A stretch of 64,000 bases of DNA from an uncultured Bacteroidia bacterium. Its GTDB lineage: Bacteria > Bacteroidota > Bacteroidia > Bacteroidales > F082. The stretch covers positions 248,001-312,000 of the forward strand of contig CADCGK010000002.1 of the NCBI GenBank assembly GCA_902800965.1, given 5' to 3'. Under the pieces are notes generated by a model. It did no database searches. It was not told the DNA's origin and saw only the letters and a list, made by a program, of their open reading frames with translations. Shown in pieces: positions 24,260 through 33,314 of the stretch. Made by a program: the position numbers and the translations under genes. Within the stretch, counting starts at the first letter, position 1, and every line of letters starts with the position of its first letter.

Positions 24260-25873
24260 ATGACGCGCTATATCTTCGTGACGGGAGGCGTGGTTTCCTC
24301 CCTCGGTAAAGGCATTATTTCAGCCAGCATCGGAAAACTACTACAAGCTAGAGGCTACACCATCACCATCCAGAAGTTCGACCCCTACATCAACATCGAC
24401 CCAGGAACACTCAACCCCTACGAGCACGGCGAGTGCTATGTCACCGTGGACGGCATGGAGACCGACCTCGATTTGGGCCACTACGAACGCTTCACCGGCA
24501 TCCGCGCCACCCAAGCCAACTCTGTCACCACTGGCAAGATCTACAAGGCGGTCATCGACAAGGAACGTCATGGCGACTACCTCGGCAAAACCATTCAAGT
24601 AGTGCCTCATATCACCGATGAGATCAAACATAGAATTTTACAACACAATGATGAGGTCGATTTCGTAATCTCCGAAATCGGGGGGACCATCGGCGACATC
24701 GAGTCGGCACCCTTCCTAGAGGCCATCCGTCAGCTGAAATGGGAACTTGGCAACCGCGCCGTCAGCGTGCACCTCACCTACGTGCCTTACCTAAAGGCCG
24801 CCGATGAGCTCAAGACCAAGCCCACGCAACATTCAGTAAAGGAGATGCAAGGCGCAGGCATACAACCCGACGTGCTCGTACTGCGCACTGAGAAACATCT
24901 ATCCGACAACATCCGCCAGAAGGTAGCCTCGTTCTGTAACGTCGATCTTGAATGCGTGGTGCAGAGCGAAGACCTCCCCAGCATCTACGAAGTGCCCGTC
25001 AACATGCAAAACCAAGGACTCGACGCAGCGTTACTAAGAAAGTTCGGCGTGCCTGTGGGCGAGACGCCCAAGATGGAAGGCTGGCATCATTTCCTCGAAC
25101 TGCAACGCACCGCCACTAAGGAAGTCCACGTGGGACTGGTGGGCAAATACGACCTCCAAGACGCCTATAAGAGCATCCGCGAAAGCTTGATTTTGGCAGG
25201 TATCTACAATCATGTGAAAGTGAAAATCGACTTCATCAACAGCGAGAACATCACCAAGGAGAACGTCGCCGAGAAGCTATCCAATGTAGCAGGCATCCTG
25301 ATTTGTCCCGGCTTCGGGCAACGTGGCATCGAGGGCAAGATCATCGCCGTTGAATATGCACGTGTCAACAACCTTCCTGCCTTTGGCATCTGCCTCGGCA
25401 TGCAGATGATGGTCATCGAATTTGCCCGCAACATATTAGGCTACAAAGACGCCAACTCCAGTGAGATGGCCGACACGCCGCATAACGTCATCGACATGAT
25501 GGAAGAGCAGAAGACCATCACCAACATGGGCGGCACCATGCGACTGGGTGCTTACGAATGCCAGCTACAAGAAGGAAGCAGAGCCGCACAAGCCTATAAT
25601 GCGGCAGCCACCTCTCCCCTCTCACCTCTCAGCTCTCACCTCATCAGTGAGCGTCATCGCCACAGATACGAATTCAACAATAAATACAAAGACGAGTTTG
25701 AGCAAAACGGCATGATGTGCGTCGGCATCAACCCTGAGAGCGGACTGGTTGAAATCGTCGAAATCCCCAGCCATCGCTGGTTTATCGGCACCCAATTCCA
25801 CCCTGAATATTCGAGCACCGTGCTCCACCCACATCCATTGTTTATGAGTTTCATTAAAGAAATCGCCCAATGA
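24260..25873 (+). CDS. pyrG: CTP synthase
   Basis: Converts UTP to CTP using ATP and glutamine. The 537 residues show the synthase domain starting TRYIFVTGGVVSSLGKGI with SEIGGTIGDIES, and the glutamine amidotransferase domain with oxyanion CPGFGQRGIEG, nucleophile Cys378 in FGICLGMQMMVIEF and His514/Glu516 in QFHPEYSS. Odd: residues about 451-462 (TSPLSPLSSHL) are encoded by a 7-base tandem repeat placed just before the conserved ERHRHRYEFNN segment, an insertion in a surface loop of the glutaminase domain. Its stop overlaps the MscS-type gene start (ATGA). Confidence 0.97.
   Translation: MTRYIFVTGGVVSSLGKGIISASIGKLLQARGYTITIQKFDPYINIDPGTLNPYEHGECYVTVDGMETDLDLGHYERFTGIRATQANSVTTGKIYKAVIDKERHGDYLGKTIQVVPHITDEIKHRILQHNDEVDFVISEIGGTIGDIESAPFLEAIRQLKWELGNRAVSVHLTYVPYLKAADELKTKPTQHSVKEMQGAGIQPDVLVLRTEKHLSDNIRQKVASFCNVDLECVVQSEDLPSIYEVPVNMQNQGLDAALLRKFGVPVGETPKMEGWHHFLELQRTATKEVHVGLVGKYDLQDAYKSIRESLILAGIYNHVKVKIDFINSENITKENVAEKLSNVAGILICPGFGQRGIEGKIIAVEYARVNNLPAFGICLGMQMMVIEFARNILGYKDANSSEMADTPHNVIDMMEEQKTITNMGGTMRLGAYECQLQEGSRAAQAYNAAATSPLSPLSSHLISERHRHRYEFNNKYKDEFEQNGMMCVGINPESGLVEIVEIPSHRWFIGTQFHPEYSSTVLHPHPLFMSFIKEIAQ
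25610..25644 (+). repeat. heptanucleotide tandem repeat inside pyrG
   Basis: Five 7-base units: ACCTCTC, CCCTCTC, ACCTCTC, AGCTCTC, ACCTCAT. Same unit family as the array in the GH78 gene at 5298. It encodes a Ser/Pro/Leu loop of an essential enzyme. Confidence 0.8.
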
Positions 25874-28446
25874 GAACACCTTTCAAACAGAAACGCCTTC
25901 TTCTGTTGATGGCCCTCCTGACCGTCACTGTGCCGATATTGGCCATCTCCTACGGCCACAACCTCAACCAGACCCTCCGTGTGCTGCGCAACGAGCTGGA
26001 TGCCGACTACCGGCAGATCGACAAGAACCGCGACCGGCTCACCGAGGACTATGAGAAACAACGCCAGAAGATGATTGATATGATGAAGCAGTGCGACGAA
26101 CTGGCGCTGAAGCTGTACTCACAGAAACAAGGGTTCACCTTCGATGTGAGCTACGCCTTGCAGAAGGTCACCCAACAATACAACGAGTTCAGCCAAGATC
26201 GAGGGCCTTTCGACCGTATCGTCAGCAACCTCAATGTCGAGATGGAGCGCTATGCCCGCCTCATCGAGTCGCTGCGCCGTCTCCCACCCGAGCTCGACAC
26301 CATCATCGGCGTGCCCGACAGCCTGCTCCTCCATTACGACACGCTGAACCCGCTATTCTTCAGCAGGACACATCTAGAGCTGGATCAGGAAGTCAAGGCC
26401 ATGGCCGACTCCCTCTCCACACCTTTCCTCCTTGACGAGCAGGGACAGAACGACCGTGAACAATGCATCTCCTACGCCTGCGACCTGCTCATGATGTATG
26501 CCGACACCAAAGCCGTCGTGGTGGCCGACAGCATTCACTATTATGAGACCTTCCTTCGACTGAAGGAGACCTACGACTACGCGCACAACTACTATCAAGT
26601 GTTGCAAGACCGCATCTTCGTCGAGGGACAGACCCCTTGGTTCACCATCCTGACCCATCCACAACGCTATTGGCGTCAGGTCATCAGCGATATACGGGAG
26701 AAATACAATAAGGAATACACGTTGCAGGTCTTCATTGTTCTTCTGTTTGTGGTCGAATTACTGGTATCCTGGCTCATCGCCTCGCTCATCCTCATTCCCA
26801 TATTCCGTCGCGTTAAGGCACTCAAAGACAAGTTTACCCGAGGGCAGCGGCGTTACCTCTCCTTGTTGCTCGGCATCCTCATCACCATCATCGTCAACAG
26901 CATCCTTTGGAAAGACGGCATGCTCCACATCGCTGCAAAACTCACCAACACCTTCCTCTGGCTGCTGATAGCCATCCTCATTGCACTGTTCTTCCGATTG
27001 GCACCACGACAGCTGAAATATGGCGTCAAGCTCTACCTGCCTGTCTTCTGCACTGCGTTGGCCGTCATCTGGTGCCGCGTCATCTTCATGCCGAACTCTT
27101 TGATGAACTACATCTTCCCACCCGTCCTGATCGCTTTCTTTATCTGGCAGCTCATCGCCTGCCTGCGCAACGCCAAGAAAGTCGATCGCGGTGACCGTTT
27201 CCTGGGTTGGATCTCGTTGGTAACGACAGGCGCCGCTTTGGTGGTATCCATCGCCGGCTACATCTTTGCATCGCTCCTCATCTTGGTCTGGTGGTATTTC
27301 CAACTGGCGACCATCCACGCCTTCTTCACCATACTCCATCTGATTGTCCAATATAGGGATAAGAGGATGAAACCACGCATCGAGGATTACCGCTCCCGCA
27401 TCACCTTCATCACGGGTCCAGGCAAAGAGACGCTGATGTTCGGGGCCACCTGGTTCTATGATCTGGTCAAGGAAGTGGTACTCCCCGTGATAGGTCTGCT
27501 GTCGATCCCCTTCTGCCTCCATCTGGCACTCGACGTGTTCGACTTCGAGGATCTGTACAACAACATCTACCACCACAACTTCGTACAGCTTGTCAACGAC
27601 AGCGGCGTCGATACCTTCAGGCTTTCGTTCCACGGCATCCTTGTCTTGATTTGCCTGTTCTTCGTGTTCCGCTACATCAACCGCGCCTTGCACGCCATCT
27701 GGCAGCAGTGTCGTTACGCACTGTTCATGAGAAAGCACAACCGCAAGACCATCCGCAACAACGAGATCAATCTCTCGCTGGGAAACAGCATCATCAGCGT
27801 GTTGGTGTGGTTGACCTACATCGTTGTCATCGTCCTGACGCTACACATTCCCACCAGCTCGCTGAGTCTTGTGGCCGGCGGTCTCTCGGCCGGTATTGGC
27901 TTTGCCCTCAAGGACACCCTCAACAACTTCATCTACGGCATCCAACTGATGTCGGGCCGTCTGCGCATCGGCGACTGGATCGTTTGCGATGGCATCCGCG
28001 GTAAAGTCACCCACATCGGTTACCAGAGCACGGAGATCGAGACCGTTGACGGCGCCGAGATGTCCTTCCTCAACGCCACCTTGTTCGCCAAGAACTTCAG
28101 CAACCTCACCCGTAACCATGGCTATGAGTTCGTCAAGATCACCGTAGGCGTGGCATACGGCACCGACATCCAGCGTGTCCGTGAGATTCTGGGCGAAGCC
28201 TTGAAGACATTGCAGGACAAAGATTCATTTGGACGCGACATCGTGGATCAGAAACGCGGCGTCAGCATCACCTTGGAGGACATGGACGACAGCGCCGTCA
28301 CCATCGCCGTGAAGCAACAGGTGCTGGTGGCAGAACGCATCGGCTATATCGACAAAGCCAAGGAATTAATCTATAACACGCTGAACGAGAACGGCATCGC
28401 CATCCCGTTCCCGCAATGCGACATCCATCTGATCAACGAGGATTAA
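25870..28446 (+). CDS. large mechanosensitive ion channel (MscS family)
   Basis: Inner-membrane channel of 858 residues that would release solutes on hypo-osmotic shock. An N-terminal signal-anchor (about 10-28) leads into a periplasmic helical/coiled-coil region (30-270) and then about ten membrane helices. The MscS pore and beta domain are C-terminal: SLVAGGLSAGIGFALKDTLN is the pore helix TM3 with its Gly/Ala pattern, followed by GRLRIGDWIVCDGIRGKVTH and EMSFLNATLFAKNFSNLTR. Layout resembles MscK/YbdG-type large channels of Bacteroidetes. Translationally coupled to pyrG by a 4-bp overlap. Confidence 0.92.
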   Translation: MRTPFKQKRLLLLMALLTVTVPILAISYGHNLNQTLRVLRNELDADYRQIDKNRDRLTEDYEKQRQKMIDMMKQCDELALKLYSQKQGFTFDVSYALQKVTQQYNEFSQDRGPFDRIVSNLNVEMERYARLIESLRRLPPELDTIIGVPDSLLLHYDTLNPLFFSRTHLELDQEVKAMADSLSTPFLLDEQGQNDREQCISYACDLLMMYADTKAVVVADSIHYYETFLRLKETYDYAHNYYQVLQDRIFVEGQTPWFTILTHPQRYWRQVISDIREKYNKEYTLQVFIVLLFVVELLVSWLIASLILIPIFRRVKALKDKFTRGQRRYLSLLLGILITIIVNSILWKDGMLHIAAKLTNTFLWLLIAILIALFFRLAPRQLKYGVKLYLPVFCTALAVIWCRVIFMPNSLMNYIFPPVLIAFFIWQLIACLRNAKKVDRGDRFLGWISLVTTGAALVVSIAGYIFASLLILVWWYFQLATIHAFFTILHLIVQYRDKRMKPRIEDYRSRITFITGPGKETLMFGATWFYDLVKEVVLPVIGLLSIPFCLHLALDVFDFEDLYNNIYHHNFVQLVNDSGVDTFRLSFHGILVLICLFFVFRYINRALHAIWQQCRYALFMRKHNRKTIRNNEINLSLGNSIISVLVWLTYIVVIVLTLHIPTSSLSLVAGGLSAGIGFALKDTLNNFIYGIQLMSGRLRIGDWIVCDGIRGKVTHIGYQSTEIETVDGAEMSFLNATLFAKNFSNLTRNHGYEFVKITVGVAYGTDIQRVREILGEALKTLQDKDSFGRDIVDQKRGVSITLEDMDDSAVTIAVKQQVLVAERIGYIDKAKELIYNTLNENGIAIPFPQCDIHLINED

Positions 28447-28536
28447 GCCGACTTCGTTTTCCTGAGCGGGGCGTATATCAACCTTGTTTGGCGCAAAATT
28501 AACAATTTTTGACACCTCCGACAATAGAAAAAGCGG

Positions 28537-28545
28537 TATCTTTGC
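28537..28545 (+). promoter_or_regulatory. Bacteroidetes -7 box for efflux operon
   Basis: TATCTTTGC, 29 bases before ATG 28574, with a TTTTTG sequence (28506-28511) as a possible -33 element. Confidence 0.7.
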
Positions 28546-28573
28546 AGCCCTATTCACATTGAACCCCTTTATC

Positions 28574-29095
28574 ATGAAAAGAATCACCTTATTTTTCTCA
28601 TTGATTTGTTGCATTGCCTTGACTTCCTGCCATAAAAGCGGAGTCAATCTCTTTGTGGGAGATTATTCCTTCAAGACCTCGGGCGAGATTTCCATCAAAG
28701 CGGAAGCCGTCATCGACAGCAGCAATGTCAATATCCCAGCTTCATTAAACGTCAATCTGTCATCCGATATCGGGCAACTGAACATCTGTTCCTCTGACGA
28801 GAAAAACGACCAAGTCGTGGCAGTGTTCAACTATTTGAACGGCGATGTGGTGGTTACCAATGGAACCTGCGACGGGAAGACCATCGAAATCGAAGAGTTC
28901 CGTCACGACTTCCTTCCCGTGTCCGTTACCGCCCTGTTTTCGAACAATTTCTACATCAATGTCAGTGGTACCGGCCAAATGTACGATGACAACATGATCA
29001 TCTTCGAGATGAAATACAATGGCAAAGCCAAAATAGGTTCGGTAACGTACAAAATAAAGGACAAAGACGTTAAGATTGTCGCATATCGGAACTGA
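28574..29095 (+). CDS. hypothetical lipoprotein at head of efflux operon
   Basis: Lipoprotein of 173 residues: signal MKRITLFFSLICCIALTSC with lipobox ALTSC and Cys19, then an all-beta domain of alternating strands (KTSGEISIKAEAVI, PASLNVNLSSDIGQ, NFYINVSGTGQMY). Such lipocalin-like or DUF-type lipoproteins are frequent in Bacteroidetes, but I do not recognise a family. It lies 4 bp before the membrane fusion protein gene, so it is expressed together with the RND pump. The ATG at 28574 is used because the upstream frame overlaps the promoter. Confidence 0.78.
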   Translation: MKRITLFFSLICCIALTSCHKSGVNLFVGDYSFKTSGEISIKAEAVIDSSNVNIPASLNVNLSSDIGQLNICSSDEKNDQVVAVFNYLNGDVVVTNGTCDGKTIEIEEFRHDFLPVSVTALFSNNFYINVSGTGQMYDDNMIIFEMKYNGKAKIGSVTYKIKDKDVKIVAYRN

Positions 29096-29099
29096 AGCC

Positions 29100-30140
29100 A
29101 TGAAAAAGACCCTATTCCTGATCCTCATTCCATTGCTTCTCGGCAGTTGCTCCGACACGCAGCCGAGCCAGCTCAAGGAGAGACTGATTGGAGGCAACAA
29201 GCAAGAGCGGATCATCCCAGTCGGCATCCTGAACATCGATTCCACAAGTGGCATCATCAGCAACACCTATCCTGGCACGCTTGAGGAGGGACAGTCTGTT
29301 GACTTGGCCTTCAAATACGGGGGCATCATAGATAGAATCAACGTCAAGGAAGGATCACAAGTAAGGAAGGGACAGGTACTGGCACATGTCTCCTCTCCCT
29401 CAATGGAGAGCACCGTGCGCTCCGCACAAGCCACCCTGACGCAAGCGGAAGATGCCTACAACCGTCTGAAGAAAGTCCATGACAACGGGAGCTTGCCTGA
29501 GATCAAATGGAAGGAGATGGAAGCCAACCTCGAAAAAGCCCAGGCAGCCTACGACCTCGCCAACGCCATGATGATCGAGAACACCCTCACCGCTCCATTC
29601 AGCGGCACCATCGCCTCCGTCAACGCCGAAACCGGAGAGAACCTGCCCCCGATGAAACCCGTCATGAGTCTCATCAATACGGAAAAGCTATCGGTGAAAA
29701 TCTCCGTCCCCGAAGACGAGATCTCCAAAATACATATCGGCGACCAAGCTGAAATCGTCATCCCTGCCTTAGACAACAGGACTTACAACGGACAGGTGAC
29801 CGAAAAAAGCATGACATCTTCCCTGCTGACCCACAGTTACCCCGTCAAGGTGCTCATCGAGACGCCCGACAAAGAGCTCGCACCTGGCATGATTGGCAAG
29901 GTGATGCTGAAGGCTGACGTCAGCAGCGGCATCATCGTCCCCGCCAACGCCATCCTGATCGACCGGGAAGGCAAATTCGTCTGGGTGGAAGAAGACGGCA
30001 AGGCCACACGCCGGTTCATCCAAATCTCTGGCTACTCTGGCCCGGGCGTCATCGTCAACGAAGGCCTGAAAAGCGGCGACCACGTCATCGTGGAAGGATA
30101 TCAGAAGATCAGTGAAGGGATGAAGGTGAGGGGGAAGTGA
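29100..30140 (+). CDS. RND efflux periplasmic adaptor (HlyD/MFP family) lipoprotein
   Basis: Membrane fusion protein of 346 residues joining an inner-membrane RND pump to a TolC-type channel. Lipobox LLGSC with Cys17. Barrel-sandwich lipoyl halves GGIIDRINVKEGSQVRKGQV and APFSGTIASVNAETGENLPP flank a helical hairpin (ATLTQAEDAYNRLKKV...NLEKAQAAYDLANAM), followed by the beta-barrel (LSVKISVPEDEISKI) and the membrane-proximal domain with GMIGKVMLKA. The final codons KVRGK end inside the beginning of a 7-base tandem repeat. Operon: lipoprotein - adaptor - pump - TolC. Confidence 0.93.
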   Translation: MKKTLFLILIPLLLGSCSDTQPSQLKERLIGGNKQERIIPVGILNIDSTSGIISNTYPGTLEEGQSVDLAFKYGGIIDRINVKEGSQVRKGQVLAHVSSPSMESTVRSAQATLTQAEDAYNRLKKVHDNGSLPEIKWKEMEANLEKAQAAYDLANAMMIENTLTAPFSGTIASVNAETGENLPPMKPVMSLINTEKLSVKISVPEDEISKIHIGDQAEIVIPALDNRTYNGQVTEKSMTSSLLTHSYPVKVLIETPDKELAPGMIGKVMLKADVSSGIIVPANAILIDREGKFVWVEEDGKATRRFIQISGYSGPGVIVNEGLKSGDHVIVEGYQKISEGMKVRGK

Positions 30141-30180
30141 GTGAGGAGTGAGGAGTGAGGAGTGAGGAGTGAGGAGTAAA
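30137..30180 (+). repeat. heptanucleotide tandem repeat (GTGAGGA)5
   Basis: Five perfect copies of GTGAGGA (30141-30175) preceded by GTGA and followed by GTAAA. It begins at the stop codon of the adaptor gene and fills most of the gap to the pump gene at 30195. Confidence 0.9.
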
Positions 30181-30194
30181 AGAGAGAAAAGACA

Positions 30195-33100
30195 ATGAAG
30201 ATCAAGGGAAATAGAGGCATCATCGCTGGAAGCATCAACCACCGGAAGATCGTTTGGATCATCGTGGCGGTGGTGGTGGCCTTTGGCATCTATGCCCTCG
30301 TCGATATGAAAAAAGACGAGTTCCCAGCCTTCGCCAATCCACAAGGTATCGTGGCAGGTGTTTATCCCGGTGCCACCCCCGAAGAAGTGGAGGCGCAGCT
30401 TACCAAGCCATTGGAAGAGATACTGTTTGCCTTGCCTGAAGTGGACCGGCAGAAGACCTATTCCGTCACCAAGGAAGGCATCTGCTACGTCTATGTGATG
30501 CTTGACATGACCTTGCAGGACAACGCCAAGGCATGGACCAAGATACGGCAAAAAATCAACGATGCCAAGGCTTTGAGCTTCCCTGCGGGCGTGCTCGCCA
30601 TCGCCGTCATCGACGACTTCGGCGACACCTCTTCCCTGCTCATCGCCATGGAGTCGCCCGACAAGACCTACCGCGAGATGCGCGAATACACCGACGACCT
30701 CACCCATCGCCTGCGTAAGATCAAAGAGACTGGCAACGTCCGCGTATTGGGCGAGCAGACCGAGGAAATCGCCGTCACCGTTGACAAGGAGAAGCTTTCG
30801 TTTTACGGCATCAGCCCCAACACCTTGATGTTGCAATATGCCTCACAAGGACTGCTGACCACCGCAGGATCCATGGAGACCGAAGCTTTCGACATCCCGC
30901 TGCACATTCAAAATCCCATCGTCTCAGAACAGGAACTCGAAGACCAGATCATCTATTCCGATGCCTTGGGCAACACCGTCAAGCTACGTGATATAGCCAC
31001 CGTGGAACGCCGTCTTGCTCCCACTTCGAAGGTGGTGAACTTCAACGGCCACAACGCCTTGATCATCTCCGTGGAGATGCGTAAAGGCTTTAACATCGTG
31101 GCATACGGCAGAGCCGTCGAAAAGGTGCTAGGCGAGTTTAAGACCCAACTGCCCGACAGCGTCAAGCTATACCGAATCACCGACCAACCCAAGGTGGTAC
31201 AGCGCTCCGTCAGCTCTTTCCTTCGCGACCTGCTCATCTCCATGATCGTGGTCATCGCCGTCATGTTGCTGCTCTTCCCCTTCCGCACGGCACTCATCGC
31301 CAGCTCGGGGTTGCCAGTCTGCACCGCCATCAGCATCGGGCTGATGTACCTCTTCGGCATCGAGCTGAACACCGTCACATTGGCCGCCCTCATCGTCGTC
31401 CTCGGCATGATCGTCGATGACTCCATCATCAACATCGACGGTTATATCGACAAGCTGAGCCAAGGCATGGAGCCCTTCAAAGCCGCCACCACAAGCGCCA
31501 AGGAGCTGTTCATGCCCATGTTTATCGCCACGACCGCCATCGCTACCATGTTCTTCCCGATGACCCGCATCATCACTGGTCCCTTGGGCGATTTCGTGCA
31601 ACTCTTCCCCTGGACAGTGGCTTTCTCACTGATGGCTTCCCTGGCCTACGCCATGCTCGTCATCCCCTCCTTGGAGATCCTATTCATCAAGCCCGAGACC
31701 GACAAGCCGCACCGCAACGCTTTCATGCGGGCACAAATGCGTTTCTTTAACTTCCTGCAGTCGCTTTACGACAAGATGCAGAGCCATTGCTTCAGGCATC
31801 CCCACTTCACCATCGGCATGGGACTGGGTTCCATCGCATTGGGTGTGCTGATGTTCCTAGCCCTCAACGTGCAGATGATGCCCAATGCCGAACGCGACTG
31901 TTTCGCCGTGGAGATCCGATTGCCCGAAGGCAGCAGCCTCGAAGCCACCAGCCGCATCAGCGACTCGCTGCAGCATCTTATACTTCAAGACAAACGCGTC
32001 ACCTCCGTCACCGCCTTCATCGGCGAGACCGCCCCACGTTTCCATGTGACCTACGCTCCCAGCATCCCAGCCAAGAACCTCTCACAGCTCATCGTCAACA
32101 CCACCTCGAAACAGGCCACCGAAGACCTGCTGAAGGAGATGGACGACAAGTATTCCTACTACTTCGCCGAAGCCCATGTGCGTTTCCGGCAGCTGGACTA
32201 TCAGGCGGTCACAACGCCCGTGGAGATCTTTGTCTATGGCGACGACTACACGAAGACCGCCCCTATTGCGGAACAGATCAAAGACTACATGCTCACCTTG
32301 GACAAGGAGCTGCGCTGGGTACATTCCGACAACGACGAGCAGCTGTCATCGGTGAAAGTCACCATGAAGCCTGAGGAATGCGCCAGGCTGGGCATCACCA
32401 AAGGCATCCTCTCGCTCGACATGGCCACCACCCTCAACGGGCAGCCCCTTACTACCGTATGGGAAGGCTCCCGAAGCATCCCCGTCAAGCTCTACTCCAA
32501 GCAAAACTACGATCCCAACGATTATGAATCCGTGCAAAACCAGCTGATACCCACCATGGTCCCTGGCACCAACGTGCCGCTCAGGCAAGTGGCCGACATC
32601 AGCCCCGACTGGCATCCCGCTCAGATCTCTCATCGTAACGGCAAGAACGCCATCACCCTGGCCGCCGACATGAAGTTCTGGAAGTCACAAACCGCCAGCA
32701 TGAAGAAGATCCAACGTTTTATCGACACAGAAATACGCCCCAACATGCCTGAGGGCGTCAGCATCGAGTACGGCGGGCTGTCATCCTTGAACACCATGGT
32801 CATCCCGCAGATTCTCAAGAGTCTGATTGCAGCCATTTTAGTGCTGTTGGCCTTTTTGGTAGCCTATTTCAAGAAAATGAATCTCGCCGTGTTGACCTTA
32901 TGTTCCAGCGCCTTGTGCATGTTTGGTGCCTTCTTTGGCGAATGGCTCTTCGGGCTTGATTTCGGCATGACGTCCGTGCTGGGCGTGGTCAGCCTCATCG
33001 GCATCATCGTCCGCAACGGCATCGTGATGTATGAATACGCCGAGACCCTTCGCACCGAGGAAGGCCTCGATGCCAAGGAGGCCGCCATGAAAGCCGGCAG

Positions 33101-33314
33101 CCGCCGCATGAGGCCCATCTTCCTCACCTCGGCCACCACCGCACTCGGCGTCCTGCCCATGATCATCACCCGCAACCCGCTCTGGATGCCTATGGGCGTC
33201 GTCATCTGCTTCGGCGTGGTGCTCTCCATGGTCATCATCCTCGCCGTCATGCCTGTTATGTACTGGCAGATCTTCAGAACCTCCAAGAAATCCTCCCAAC
33301 CACAAACCGCATGA
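30195..33314 (+). CDS. efflux RND transporter permease
   Basis: Proton-driven inner-membrane pump of 1039 residues. Twelve transmembrane helices in the RND 1+5+1+5 order with two large periplasmic loops. Porter domain begins with ATPEEVEAQLTKPLEEILF, and TM4 contains the proton-relay pair Asp408-Asp409 in GMIVDDSIINIDGYID. A second signature is FFGEWLFGLDFGMTSVLGVV in the C-terminal half, and GIIVRNGIVMYEYAETLRTEEG resembles the AcrB family consensus. Likely exports drugs, bile compounds or metabolites. It sits between the adaptor and TolC genes; the stop overlaps the TolC start. Confidence 0.95.
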   Translation: MKIKGNRGIIAGSINHRKIVWIIVAVVVAFGIYALVDMKKDEFPAFANPQGIVAGVYPGATPEEVEAQLTKPLEEILFALPEVDRQKTYSVTKEGICYVYVMLDMTLQDNAKAWTKIRQKINDAKALSFPAGVLAIAVIDDFGDTSSLLIAMESPDKTYREMREYTDDLTHRLRKIKETGNVRVLGEQTEEIAVTVDKEKLSFYGISPNTLMLQYASQGLLTTAGSMETEAFDIPLHIQNPIVSEQELEDQIIYSDALGNTVKLRDIATVERRLAPTSKVVNFNGHNALIISVEMRKGFNIVAYGRAVEKVLGEFKTQLPDSVKLYRITDQPKVVQRSVSSFLRDLLISMIVVIAVMLLLFPFRTALIASSGLPVCTAISIGLMYLFGIELNTVTLAALIVVLGMIVDDSIINIDGYIDKLSQGMEPFKAATTSAKELFMPMFIATTAIATMFFPMTRIITGPLGDFVQLFPWTVAFSLMASLAYAMLVIPSLEILFIKPETDKPHRNAFMRAQMRFFNFLQSLYDKMQSHCFRHPHFTIGMGLGSIALGVLMFLALNVQMMPNAERDCFAVEIRLPEGSSLEATSRISDSLQHLILQDKRVTSVTAFIGETAPRFHVTYAPSIPAKNLSQLIVNTTSKQATEDLLKEMDDKYSYYFAEAHVRFRQLDYQAVTTPVEIFVYGDDYTKTAPIAEQIKDYMLTLDKELRWVHSDNDEQLSSVKVTMKPEECARLGITKGILSLDMATTLNGQPLTTVWEGSRSIPVKLYSKQNYDPNDYESVQNQLIPTMVPGTNVPLRQVADISPDWHPAQISHRNGKNAITLAADMKFWKSQTASMKKIQRFIDTEIRPNMPEGVSIEYGGLSSLNTMVIPQILKSLIAAILVLLAFLVAYFKKMNLAVLTLCSSALCMFGAFFGEWLFGLDFGMTSVLGVVSLIGIIVRNGIVMYEYAETLRTEEGLDAKEAAMKAGSRRMRPIFLTSATTALGVLPMIITRNPLWMPMGVVICFGVVLSMVIILAVMPVMYWQIFRTSKKSSQPQTA

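Noticed and set aside
26758..27738. 326-residue minus-strand frame opposite the MscS-type channel
   Set aside because: It is rich in Asp/Glu/Gln/His as expected from antisense of membrane helices, and has no start signal or promoter.
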